DNA of 64,000 nucleotides, taken from NCBI RefSeq assembly GCF_036322585.1, contig NZ_AP024600.1, forward strand, positions 4,836,001-4,900,000. The letters are read 5' to 3'. Positions within the stretch are counted from its first letter, which is position 1, and every line of letters starts with the position of its first letter. The stretch comes from Luteolibacter sp. LG18 (GTDB lineage Bacteria > Verrucomicrobiota > Verrucomicrobiia > Verrucomicrobiales > Akkermansiaceae). Position numbers and translations under genes: made by a program. The notes beneath the pieces are model-generated. The model saw only the letters and a list, made by a program, of their open reading frames with translations, did no database searches and had not been told where the DNA came from. Positions 43,918-52,940 of the stretch are shown here, piece by piece.

Positions 43918-45204
43918 ATGTCCCGCTTCCCCACCCGCTTCCAGCAAAAAACCCTCTGGAACGCCGCCACCGGCCTCGGGCTGCTCGTGCTCGGTGCGTT
44001 GTTGGTGGGCTTCACCTGGCTGGTGGGACAGATGTTCGGCTTCCTGCAGCCGGTTCTCATCCCGCTGCTCATCGCCGGCGTGATCGCCTACCTGCTCGAT
44101 CCGGTCGTGGTGTGGCTGGAGAAGCGCGGGATGAAGCGCCTGTGGGCGGTGATGATCGTCTTCTTCGCCCTGCTGCTCACCTTCGGCGGCATGGCCGCGG
44201 CCTTGGTGCCCGGCATCAAAAGCGGCAAGCAGGCGCTCCAGAAGGTTTTCCAGCCGAACAAGCAAGCCCCACAGGACAGCCCCGACGACGACAAGCATCT
44301 GATCCCGCAGCTCGTCAGCTCCCTCCGGAAACTCCGCTCCGAGCACCCTTCCGACCCCATCGGCTGGGCGCTCACCGAGGTGGACGATCACGACGACCCC
44401 GTCGCCAAGCCGTCCGAAGCGGAAACCCTCGAATTCCTCGCCACCACCCGCGTCGGCCGGATGTTCTTCGAAAACAAGGACACCATTCTTTCCACCGGCC
44501 GCTCGTGGCTGAGCACCGGCACCAGCAAGGTGCTCGCCTTCCTCGGCCTCGTCCTCGGCATGATCATGGTGCCGGTTTACCTCTTCTTCTTCCTGAAGGA
44601 ATCCGCCGCCATCCGCGACCACTGGCACGACTACGTCCCGCTGAAGGCCTCCCGTTTCAAGACCGAGCTGGTCGATTGCCTGAAGGAGATCAACGGCTAC
44701 CTCATCTCGTTCTTCCGCGGCCAGGTGCTGGTGGCGCTCATCGACGGCGTGCTGGTCGGCATCGGCCTGACCATTTACGGCCTGCCCTACGGCCTGCTGG
44801 TGGGTGCCTTCATGGCCATCCTCGGCGTGATCCCCTACATCGGCAACATCCTGTGCCTGGTGCCCGCCTGCATCATCGGCTACCTCCACGCCCAGGGCGT
44901 GGCCCCGTGGGGCCTCGGACCCACCGGCTACGTGATCGGGGTGGTGGCCATCTTCGTGGGTGTACAGCAGATCAACTCGCTGGTGACCGCGCCCAAGATC
45001 GTGGGCGACTCGGTGGGCCTCCATCCGCTGACGGTGATCTTCTCGATGCTGTTCTGGTCGCTGGTGCTCGGCGGCTTCGTCGGTGCCCTGCTGGCCGTGC
45101 CCCTCACCGCCGCCGTGAAGGTGCTCTTCCGCCGCTACATCTGGGAACGCCAGCTCAAGGAGGACGCCGAAACCGCCGGAGTTCCGAGGATGTTCGACGA
45201 TTGA
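43918..45204 (+). CDS. AI-2E family (PerM-like) transporter
   Basis: 428 residues with about eight membrane helices: two early pairs (GLLVLGALLVGFTWLVGQM, then PVLIPLLIAGVIAYLLDPVV) and a C-terminal group with the family loop YGLPYGLLVGAFMAILGVIPYIG. A polar periplasmic or cytosolic segment of ~110 residues (~105-200) contains PNKQAPQDSPDDDKH. Members of this family are permeases of varied function (AI-2 export, Na/H antiport, lipid-related). No substrate can be deduced. It is followed 15 bp later by a small gene in the same direction. Confidence 0.88.
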   Translation: MSRFPTRFQQKTLWNAATGLGLLVLGALLVGFTWLVGQMFGFLQPVLIPLLIAGVIAYLLDPVVVWLEKRGMKRLWAVMIVFFALLLTFGGMAAALVPGIKSGKQALQKVFQPNKQAPQDSPDDDKHLIPQLVSSLRKLRSEHPSDPIGWALTEVDDHDDPVAKPSEAETLEFLATTRVGRMFFENKDTILSTGRSWLSTGTSKVLAFLGLVLGMIMVPVYLFFFLKESAAIRDHWHDYVPLKASRFKTELVDCLKEINGYLISFFRGQVLVALIDGVLVGIGLTIYGLPYGLLVGAFMAILGVIPYIGNILCLVPACIIGYLHAQGVAPWGLGPTGYVIGVVAIFVGVQQINSLVTAPKIVGDSVGLHPLTVIFSMLFWSLVLGGFVGALLAVPLTAAVKVLFRRYIWERQLKEDAETAGVPRMFDD

Positions 45205-45219
45205 CCTGCCGTTTCCGCG

Positions 45220-45549
45220 ATGGACAAACGGGGCGTCCGGGGCCACAAGCCGCCCGTGAAGAAGACGTTCCCGCTCCAGGTCGAAGGATTGAAGCCCCCG
45301 CGCGTGGTGGAGGCCATCAAGCACGACATCCGGAAATACGTGAAGCGGGAGCGCCGCAAGGCCCTGCCGGAAGGCGTCGATTTCTGGGATTTCCACTGCC
45401 GGGTGGGTGCCGAGGCAGCCAACACCAAGGCCATTCACGTGGACGACATCCCGCGTGAGATCGACGAGGCGGCCAAGGCCGAGCAAGCCGGAATCTACAT
45501 CGAGATCCTCGCCGCCCCGGGCACCCGCTCGAAGAAGCCGCAGAGCTGA
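45220..45549 (+). CDS. DUF6172-like small protein
   Basis: 109 residues, cytosolic. The central part (KKTFPLQVEGLKPPRVVEAI, KHDIRKYVKRERRKALPEGV, FWDFHCRVG) matches a small conserved bacterial family (DUF6172 as I recall it) of unknown function. It is basic at the N-terminus and acidic in the second half. Probably co-transcribed with the AI-2E-type gene. The family name is from memory and not verified. Confidence 0.6.
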   Translation: MDKRGVRGHKPPVKKTFPLQVEGLKPPRVVEAIKHDIRKYVKRERRKALPEGVDFWDFHCRVGAEAANTKAIHVDDIPREIDEAAKAEQAGIYIEILAAPGTRSKKPQS

Positions 45550-45556
45550 GGTCCAC

Positions 45557-47725
45557 TCAGCCCTTCTCCGCCTGACGGGAGGTACCCGCGTCGATGATGT
45601 CGCGGTAAACCCGCACCTCGTCGGTCTCCACGCGACGAAGAGACGGATCCTTGTCGAGATCCACGAAGTAGAGCCCGAAATCGGTATTCGGATCGAAGGG
45701 GTGCCCCCATTCGCGGTTCGAGGTGATGGACCAGCAATTGTAGCCGCGCACCGGCACGCCCTTGTCGAGCGCGCGCTCCACCTGCGCGAGGTGGAGCCGC
45801 AGGTACTCGCCACGGGGGATGCCATTTGCCTCCGGCACGCTGCCGTTTTCCACGATGAACAATTCCTGGTCCGGGAACCAACGGTGGAACCGCTGCAACG
45901 CGTGGAAAAGCCCCTGTGGCCACACCGGCGCTTGGATGAACTTGCCGTGCGCCGCATCCTCCAGCGAGCGGAAGCGGTGGAGTTTCCGGGTGGGCAGGCC
46001 CCAATAGTAGTCCAGCCCCACGAAATCCTGCGCGCCGACCGCCTCGTCCGGGCACAACTCGACCGGCAGCCGGCCCGAGGTTCCGAGATACCACCAGTTC
46101 GCATTCGCGATCAGACTGGTGGTGCCCCAGAACCGCCACGCCCAGTTCAGCCAGCTCGTTTTCGAAGCCAATGCCTTCGCCCGGCGGGAGGGCTCAAGTG
46201 GCACGATCTCCAACAGATTCTCGTCCCCCATCACCTGGTGGGCGATGCGCCGCGCCAGCAGAAGCTCGAGCCCCTCCCCGCGGCACGCGGGTGAAAGCCC
46301 CGGCGTGTCCTTGCGCAGGCCGATGCGGATGCGCCCGCGGCGGCGGATGCGCTTCATCGAGCGTCCCCGCCCCTGCCCCGGTGCTTCGTTCTCCGCCGGC
46401 CCCCACAACACCTCCGCCAACGAAACCGGCGGCAGCTTGTCCTCTCCCAATGGCGCCGCGGGGTGAATCCACGGCTCCTCCCGGGCCGCCGTGACCTCGC
46501 GCTGGAACGTGGCCACCACCCGGTTCACCCGCTCCAACAGGTCGCCGTGGCCGTTCGGAGCAAGCACCACGTAGGACTCGTCGCTCAACCCGCTGACAAG
46601 AAACCGGAACGAAGCGCTCTCCTCCAACCCGTGCGGTATGAGGTAAGGAGCATCCCCATACACGGCCTCCACCGCTCCGGAGGCCAGGGCACCACGGGCT
46701 TCATCATAGTTGGCAAAGATCCGCTTTTTCGCAGAAGGCGGCAGGTCCCGTTTCCATCCGTCCGGCTGGTTGCCAATGCCGAGCACCCCCACGCGCCGCT
46801 CCACGAGTGAATCGATTCCCTCACCCGGCCAATCCGTCCGCACCAGCACCGCCTTGCCGGTGCGCAGATACGGGTCGCTGGACTCGAAGCGATCGTGCCG
46901 CCCGGCAGTGATACCGCCGATCACGAGATCCACCTTCGCACGCTCGCCCACCAGGGCGCCACGGGTGGTGAATTTGAAAAGCGCCTCGGACAACCGCCGG
47001 TGGCAGGCCGCCCAATCCATGAGCATCTGGAGCCACGTCGGAAAGCCGGTCACCAGGGGATTCACGCCCACCTTCGCTTCGGACCGCCGCGCTTGGATCG
47101 CCACCCGGGCCCGGGCATGCGCCCGGAAAAGGGAAGGCACCAGCCGCCCCACCGCCGCCGCCTCCTCGTCCACTTCCTCACCACGCGGCAATCCCGGCGG
47201 CATGTAGTAGCGGTTCCGCCACCACGGCTTGATGTAGCCGAAGGTGAGCTGGCTCGGCTCATTGAAGGTGATCCAGTAGTCGACCAAATCCCCCAGCGCC
47301 TCCGCCACCCGGTCGGCATAACGGGCGAAGAGATCCGGGAACCGCTTCCCGATCATCCCGCCGTGGTCCCGCTCCAACCACACCGGCCAGACGAAGTGGT
47401 GCAGCGTGAGCATCACCTGCATGCCATGGCCGCGGATGCACTCCGCCAGCCGCCGGTAGTGGGCCAGCGCCTCCGGATCGAACCGCCCCTCCGCCGTTTC
47501 CACCCGTGCCCACGCGGTCGAGAAGCGGAACAACTTGCAGCCCATCGCCGCGGCCGCCGCGATATCCTCCTCGTAGCGGTTCCAGAAATCCGTGGCCCGT
47601 CCACGGGGCGAAAGCCCCTGGGTGCGCTCCCACAGATCCCACACATCCTCCCGCGCCGGATCGTGCGCCTCCACCTGGTGGTCCGCGTTCGCGGTGCCGA
47701 AAAGGAAGTTCAGGGGAAAGGGCAT
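45557..47725 (-). CDS. GH1 beta-glycosidase-like protein interrupted by a circularly permuted SBP_bac_3-like domain
   Basis: 722 residues. GH1 parts: 1-~250 (FLFGTANADHQVE, FRFSTAWARVE, acid/base Glu156 in TFNEPSQ) and ~521-722 (DFVGLDYYWG, nucleophile Glu626 in IVENGS, GYNCWSITSNREW). Between them, ~263-410 reads like the middle and C-terminal part of a family 3 solute-binding protein (VDLVIGGITAGRHDRF, SSDPYLRTGKAVLV, GAVEAVYGDAP). A Pro/Gly-rich linker follows (411-455), then the SBP N-terminal part (~456-520: RRRGRIRIGLRKDTPG, LLARRIA). No signal peptide, so probably cytosolic. ATG 47725 is preferred over GTG 47737 because GAGG lies seven bases before it. Both GH1 catalytic residues are kept. 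Confidence 0.8.
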   Translation of the reverse strand: MPFPLNFLFGTANADHQVEAHDPAREDVWDLWERTQGLSPRGRATDFWNRYEEDIAAAAAMGCKLFRFSTAWARVETAEGRFDPEALAHYRRLAECIRGHGMQVMLTLHHFVWPVWLERDHGGMIGKRFPDLFARYADRVAEALGDLVDYWITFNEPSQLTFGYIKPWWRNRYYMPPGLPRGEEVDEEAAAVGRLVPSLFRAHARARVAIQARRSEAKVGVNPLVTGFPTWLQMLMDWAACHRRLSEALFKFTTRGALVGERAKVDLVIGGITAGRHDRFESSDPYLRTGKAVLVRTDWPGEGIDSLVERRVGVLGIGNQPDGWKRDLPPSAKKRIFANYDEARGALASGAVEAVYGDAPYLIPHGLEESASFRFLVSGLSDESYVVLAPNGHGDLLERVNRVVATFQREVTAAREEPWIHPAAPLGEDKLPPVSLAEVLWGPAENEAPGQGRGRSMKRIRRRGRIRIGLRKDTPGLSPACRGEGLELLLARRIAHQVMGDENLLEIVPLEPSRRAKALASKTSWLNWAWRFWGTTSLIANANWWYLGTSGRLPVELCPDEAVGAQDFVGLDYYWGLPTRKLHRFRSLEDAAHGKFIQAPVWPQGLFHALQRFHRWFPDQELFIVENGSVPEANGIPRGEYLRLHLAQVERALDKGVPVRGYNCWSITSNREWGHPFDPNTDFGLYFVDLDKDPSLRRVETDEVRVYRDIIDAGTSRQAEKG

Positions 47726-47922
47726 CGGATGCCTCACTTGTGGCCCTCGAACGCCCGCCGGACAAGCGGGAACCTGCGTCGCTTCCGTCGCCTGTTTCCC
47801 TTCTATCAGGCGGAAACTACGTAGATTCTGCCAAACCGGGATCGGCAGTTTTTGGGAGTTCCGGCCGTTTGATCCGCCCCCTGATGGCGTGCAACTTCCG
47901 CACGCTTCGCACTCCCGGCATC

Positions 47923-50900
47923 ATGAAATCCAAACTCCTCCCTCTCTTCGTCGTCGTTTGCCTTTCGCCCACGACATTCGCCGACACCATTTCGTGGGTC
48001 GGCACGACCACCGGTGACTGGACCACTTCCTCCAACTGGAGCAACAACGCCGCCCCTGCCGCAGGCAACGCCTACGTGGTGAGCGGCACAGGCAAGGCCA
48101 TCCTCTCGCCATCGGGCGGTGGTGCCCTCACCTTCGCAGGCGACTCCCTCACCGTGAGCAATGGTGCCATCCTGCGGCTGTACTCGACCTCCAGCGGCAC
48201 CACCACGTCCACCGACACCATCCCCAATCTGACCGTCAATGGCGCGACCATCAGCCCGGCCAGCAACAACGGCTCCGTCACCGGAGTACTCGCCAACCAG
48301 GCCGCCCTCGCCAACGCGGTGACGGTGGAGATGAACGACACCGGCAGCTTCACCAACACGCTGACGTTCAACAACGGCTTCACCGGCACCGGCAGCCTGA
48401 CCATCCAGCGGAGCGGCGGCAACGGCACCAGCCGCAACGTCAACATCAGCGGCACCAACTCCACATCCGCCTACAACGGCGCAGTCACCACCAGCGGCAA
48501 TAGCTCGTCGAAAACCACGGCTGTGACGATCGGCACCGGCAGCGGCTGGGGCGGTGGCAGCCTGACCGTGGGCCAATGGTCCTCCGTCACGCTCACCGCC
48601 GACACCACCGGCACCGGCGGAGCCACCGTGAATGCGAACGGCTCGCTGGCCATCGGCAACGGGTCCACGGCGGGATCGCTCCCCGTGGATATCGTCAACA
48701 ACGGCACGGTGAGCTTCAACCGCACCAATGCCCTCATCCGGAACAACGCCATCTCCGGCACCGGCAGTGTCACTCAGAACGGCACCGGCACGCTGACCTT
48801 GGCCGGAAACAGCAGCTACACCGGTGGCACCACGGTTGCCGCGGGCACCCTTTCGCTCGCCCATGCAAACGCGGTCGGCACCACCGGCACCATCACCATG
48901 AACGGCGGCGGGCTCCAGTTCACCCCTGCGAACAAGAGCGATCTCAGCGCCCGCCTCACGCTGGCCGATGGTAAAACCGCCACCTTCGACACCAACGGCC
49001 GCTCGGTCAGCTTTGCCACCCCGCTCACCACCGGAGCCGCCGCCACCGCCGCCCTCACCAAAACCGGCTCAGGCACCCTCACCCTTTCCGGTGCCAACAC
49101 CTACACCGGCGCGACCACCGTCAGCACGGGCACGCTCAATCTCTCCGGCTCGTTGACCTCTCCGGTGACCGTTGCCTCGGGTGCTGTTCTCGCCGGATCC
49201 GGCACCACCACCGGTGCCATCACTCTCGCCACCGGCTCGACCGTGATCGCGGGAGCCGCCTACGTGTCCGGCAATGGAGTAACCGCCACCGGCGTCAGCG
49301 TCCTGCCTGATTCCGCCAGCGTGGTGATCGGCACCAATTTCCTCAACGTCATCGGCTATGGCTCCAGTGCCCCGGCGGCCGGCGAGTTCTCCACCGCGGG
49401 CTACCGCAACGGGCTTGCCTCCGATGACACCGCCAACGCGAGAATCATCCTTCAATTCGACGCCGCCGCCCGCACCTGGGCCGGAACCACCGGAAACTGG
49501 GACCTTGGAACCAGCACCGCCTGGACGGAGGGCGATCAGAAGTTCTACACCGGTGACACCGCCACCTTCGGTGACATCGCCGCGGACAATGTCGTGACCC
49601 TCACCGGCACGCTCGCTCCCTCCGGCCTCTCGGTGACGAACAACACCACCTTCAGCTACACCTTCTCGGGCACCGGCTCGATCACCGGCACCACCTCCCT
49701 GTTCAAGTCCGGCACCGGTAATCTGGTCATCGGCACCACCAACTCCTACACCGGTGGCACCATCCTCAATGGAGGCACCATCACCGCCACCGCCGCCGGA
49801 GCCCTCGGCACCGGAGCGGTCAGCATCGCCACCGGCACCATCGCCCTCAACGGCGGCACCCTGACCAACACCATCACCGGCACCGGTGACATCCTGGCCA
49901 CCGGCACCACCCAAGGCACCCTCTCCGGAAACCTGGGCGGCCTCATCGGCACCGCCACCGTCTCCACCACCGCGGGCGGCAAGCTCGCGGTGACCAACGC
50001 CGCGGTCCTTCCCGCCACCCTTCCCATCAGCGTCGCCTCCGGTGCCACCCTCTATGGTGCGAATGCCACCACCATCGACAGCACGGTCACCCTCAATGGC
50101 GCCGGCAATACCGAAAACCTCGGAGCCCTGCGCCTCGACAGCGGTGCCACGGTGAGCGGGGGCGTGGTGCTGGCCGCGAACTCCTTCATCGGCAGCAACA
50201 GCGGAACCGGCATCATCAGCGGTGTGATCAGCGAGACAGGCGGAGTCCGCACCCTCACCAAACAAGGTGGCGGCACGGTCATGCTATCCGGTGCAAATAC
50301 CTACACCGGCTCCACGATTCTCGCGGGAGGAACCCTGCTGGTCGGTTCGGCAAACTCCCTGTCCACCACCTCGGGCATCTCGTTCGGAGCCACCGCCTCG
50401 ACCTTCGACGTCGGCGCGTTCTCGGCCACGGTGAATGCCCTCACCTTCAACACCGCCGTCACCACCAGCCTGACCCACAACGTCCGCGGCTCCGGCACTC
50501 TGACCCTCAACGGGGCAGCCGACCTGCTGCTCCAGAACTCCGGCAGCAGTACCCTCGGCGTGACCCCGACGGTGGACATGAGCAGCCTCTCCTACCTGGT
50601 CTACAACCGCTCCTCCAACAACGTTTCCATCGGCGGCACCGGCAACCAGCGCGCGATCACCGTCCATCTGGCCAACACCAGCACCTTCACTGCCGCCAAC
50701 TTCAACATCCAGGATTCCACATTCAGCGCCGGCAACACCACCAAGACCACCACGGTCTCCCTAGGCACCGCCACCACCATCAACGCCAACACGGTCAACA
50801 CCCAGACCAACACCTGTGACAGCGCGATCCTGCGCTTCCGCAGCGTGTCCCAGCCCCGCCTGACCGTCCGTGCCACGAACGGCACCGACCGGGCGGCCTG

Positions 50901-52074
50901 GAACGTGGGCAACCGCACCGCCACCACCAACAGCGCGAACACCGCCACCGTCGATCTCACCTCGAATGCCAGCGGCGGCACCACACTGGACGCTCTGGTG
51001 AGCACCCTCACCCTCGGGTCCCAATCGGTCAGCGGCACCCTCGGGTCCACTTTCCAGATGGGCGGAGGCACCCTCGATGCCACCACCATCCTGGTCGGCT
51101 CCATCACCGGCAGCGGCACCCTCACCTCGACCTTCTCGGTCACCGGTGGCATCGCCAAGGTCGGCACGCTGACCCTCGGCAACCGCACATCGGGGACGCT
51201 GAACTCCACCGTCAACCTGAACGGTGGTGGCACCATCGCCGCACAGACCATCCAGAACGGCAGCGGCACAACCACCAGCACCCGCACCTTCAACTGGAAC
51301 AGCGGCACCATCACCACGCTGGATGCCAGCACCGACCTCACCGTCAGCAGCGCGCTCAAGCTCGCCGCCACCGGCACCCACGGCTTCGACATCGGCACGA
51401 GCCGCACCGGCACCGTGAGCGGGGTCATCAGCGAAGCCGCGGCAGGCGCCTCTCTCACCAAGACCGGCGCGGGCACCCTGGTCCTTTCCGGCGCGAACAC
51501 CTACACCGGTGACACCCTGGTGAACGGCGGCAAGCTCTCCATTGGCAGTGCGGTCCTCGCCGACACCGCGGACGTGAAGCTGGCCAACAGCGCGGTCCTC
51601 GATCTCACCCACGCCGCCACCGACACCATCGACGAACTCTACATCGACGGCGTCCAGCAGGCTCCGGGCACCTGGGGCTCCCTCACCTCCTCCGCCACCC
51701 ACAAGACCGCCCGCATCACCGGCACCGGCCTCCTGCAGGTGACCACCGGCGCGGCTGGCGGCTACACCACCTGGGCCACCGCCAATGCCGGTGGGCAGGC
51801 CGCCGATGGCGACTACGACAACGACGGCGTGAAGAACGGCGTGGAATACTTCTACGGTCCCTACGGATCGGGCCCGACGGTGAGCGGCAACACCATCACC
51901 TGGCCGAAGGACACCACCGCGACCGCCACCCCGGTCGTGGAAACCTCCACCGACCTGATCACTTGGACACCGGTGACCTTCGTGGACAACACCCCCACCA
52001 CCCCGTCCATCCAATACACGCTTTCGACCGGCAGCGCGAAGCTCTTCGTCCGCCTCCGCGTGACCGTCCCGTAA
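47923..52074 (+). CDS. Giant secreted protein of autotransporter-associated beta-strand repeats
   Basis: 1383 residues with a signal peptide (MKSKLLPLFVVVCLSPTTFA). The body is almost entirely Gly/Thr/Ser/Asn-rich beta-strand sequence, predicted as a beta-helix. At least five canonical repeats with NTYTGxTxVxxGTL are near residues ~291, ~387, ~601, ~787 and ~1186. The C-terminus has DYDNDGVKNGVEYFYG and a final beta domain ending VRLRVTVP, matching the other giants. Low Lys/Met/Cys content fits an extracellular fibre. There is no autotransporter barrel, so export must use another route. A strong terminator follows. It is divergent from the GH1 gene. Confidence 0.78.
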   Translation: MKSKLLPLFVVVCLSPTTFADTISWVGTTTGDWTTSSNWSNNAAPAAGNAYVVSGTGKAILSPSGGGALTFAGDSLTVSNGAILRLYSTSSGTTTSTDTIPNLTVNGATISPASNNGSVTGVLANQAALANAVTVEMNDTGSFTNTLTFNNGFTGTGSLTIQRSGGNGTSRNVNISGTNSTSAYNGAVTTSGNSSSKTTAVTIGTGSGWGGGSLTVGQWSSVTLTADTTGTGGATVNANGSLAIGNGSTAGSLPVDIVNNGTVSFNRTNALIRNNAISGTGSVTQNGTGTLTLAGNSSYTGGTTVAAGTLSLAHANAVGTTGTITMNGGGLQFTPANKSDLSARLTLADGKTATFDTNGRSVSFATPLTTGAAATAALTKTGSGTLTLSGANTYTGATTVSTGTLNLSGSLTSPVTVASGAVLAGSGTTTGAITLATGSTVIAGAAYVSGNGVTATGVSVLPDSASVVIGTNFLNVIGYGSSAPAAGEFSTAGYRNGLASDDTANARIILQFDAAARTWAGTTGNWDLGTSTAWTEGDQKFYTGDTATFGDIAADNVVTLTGTLAPSGLSVTNNTTFSYTFSGTGSITGTTSLFKSGTGNLVIGTTNSYTGGTILNGGTITATAAGALGTGAVSIATGTIALNGGTLTNTITGTGDILATGTTQGTLSGNLGGLIGTATVSTTAGGKLAVTNAAVLPATLPISVASGATLYGANATTIDSTVTLNGAGNTENLGALRLDSGATVSGGVVLAANSFIGSNSGTGIISGVISETGGVRTLTKQGGGTVMLSGANTYTGSTILAGGTLLVGSANSLSTTSGISFGATASTFDVGAFSATVNALTFNTAVTTSLTHNVRGSGTLTLNGAADLLLQNSGSSTLGVTPTVDMSSLSYLVYNRSSNNVSIGGTGNQRAITVHLANTSTFTAANFNIQDSTFSAGNTTKTTTVSLGTATTINANTVNTQTNTCDSAILRFRSVSQPRLTVRATNGTDRAAWNVGNRTATTNSANTATVDLTSNASGGTTLDALVSTLTLGSQSVSGTLGSTFQMGGGTLDATTILVGSITGSGTLTSTFSVTGGIAKVGTLTLGNRTSGTLNSTVNLNGGGTIAAQTIQNGSGTTTSTRTFNWNSGTITTLDASTDLTVSSALKLAATGTHGFDIGTSRTGTVSGVISEAAAGASLTKTGAGTLVLSGANTYTGDTLVNGGKLSIGSAVLADTADVKLANSAVLDLTHAATDTIDELYIDGVQQAPGTWGSLTSSATHKTARITGTGLLQVTTGAAGGYTTWATANAGGQAADGDYDNDGVKNGVEYFYGPYGSGPTVSGNTITWPKDTTATATPVVETSTDLITWTPVTFVDNTPTTPSIQYTLSTGSAKLFVRLRVTVP

Positions 52075-52093
52075 CGGATCCCGTTTCCCTCCA

Positions 52094-52129
52094 ATCCCGC
52101 CAGGCACCCCGCCTGGCGGGATTTTTTTT
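52094..52129 (+). terminator. Rho-independent terminator after the giant repeat gene
   Basis: ATCCCGCCAGGC and GCCTGGCGGGAT are perfect 12-base arms around ACCCC, followed by eight T. It begins 20 bases after the stop and isolates the ABC ATPase gene downstream. Confidence 0.92.
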
Positions 52130-52156
52130 CGCCACGCTGGACGCCGCGAATACCCC

Positions 52157-52924
52157 GTGCATCGTAGCTCCGTGCGCGAGCCCGTCCTTGAAATCGACCA
52201 CGTCGTGAAACGCTTCGACGGCTTCACCGCCGTGGATGGCGTGTGTCTGGATGTCCATGCCGGCGAGGTCGTGGGCCTGCTCGGCGTCAATGGCGCGGGC
52301 AAGACCACGCTGATGAACATGATCCTGGGCCTGATCACGCCCACCGCGGGCAGCATCCGCGCCTTCGGCATGGATCTGGCGAAGCATCGCATGGAAATCC
52401 TGCGCCGCTCCAATTTCTGCACCACCTACGCCGCCCTCCCCGGAAACGTCAGCGTCCGCAACAATCTGACCATCTTCGCCGGCCTCTACGGGGTGAAGAA
52501 GCCGAAGGTCAAAGTCGCGGAGCTATTGGAGCTTCTGGAAATCACCAAGCTGGCGGACAAGCCCACCGGCCAGCTCTCCGCCGGAGAATCCACCCGCGTG
52601 AACCTCGCCAAGGCCCTCCTCAACGACCCCGAACTGCTGCTGCTCGACGAGCCCACCGCCTCGCTGGACCCGGACATCGCCGACAAGGTCCGCAAGCTCG
52701 TCCGCCACGTGCAGAAGGAACGCGCCCCGGCCATCCTCTACACCTCCCACAACATGCGGGACATCGAGGAGGTCTGCGACCGCATCCTCTTCCTCCACCA
52801 GGGCAAGATCCTCGCCAGCGGCACCGCGGACGATCTCACCCGCCACTTCCAGGAGGACGACCTTGAGAACGTGTTCATCAAGATCGCCCGTTCCGGAGAA
52901 GTGGAGACAGCCGCGGCCTCTTGA
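52157..52924 (+). CDS. ABC exporter ATP-binding protein
   Basis: 255 residues with Walker A LGVNGAGKTT, signature LSAGESTRVNLAK, Walker B LLLLDEPTASLD, and an H-loop at LYTSHNMRDIEE. The signature LSAGE is one residue off the usual LSGGQ, as in NodI/DrrA-type exporters. It fits an ABC-2 permease, and a matching permease gene lies 5.9 kb downstream on the same strand, separated by a giant gene on the opposite strand. The start is a GTG; a second GTG at 52172 is possible. It probably exports a polysaccharide, lipid or drug (inference). Confidence 0.9.
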   Translation: MHRSSVREPVLEIDHVVKRFDGFTAVDGVCLDVHAGEVVGLLGVNGAGKTTLMNMILGLITPTAGSIRAFGMDLAKHRMEILRRSNFCTTYAALPGNVSVRNNLTIFAGLYGVKKPKVKVAELLELLEITKLADKPTGQLSAGESTRVNLAKALLNDPELLLLDEPTASLDPDIADKVRKLVRHVQKERAPAILYTSHNMRDIEEVCDRILFLHQGKILASGTADDLTRHFQEDDLENVFIKIARSGEVETAAAS

Positions 52925-52940
52925 CCAAGGCCGCGGCCTC

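Noticed and set aside
47923..52074. Reading the giant repeat proteins as classical autotransporters (type V)
   Set aside because: No C-terminal beta-barrel with a terminal Phe/Trp is visible; the C-termini carry a different module. PEP-CTERM tails were also looked for and not found.
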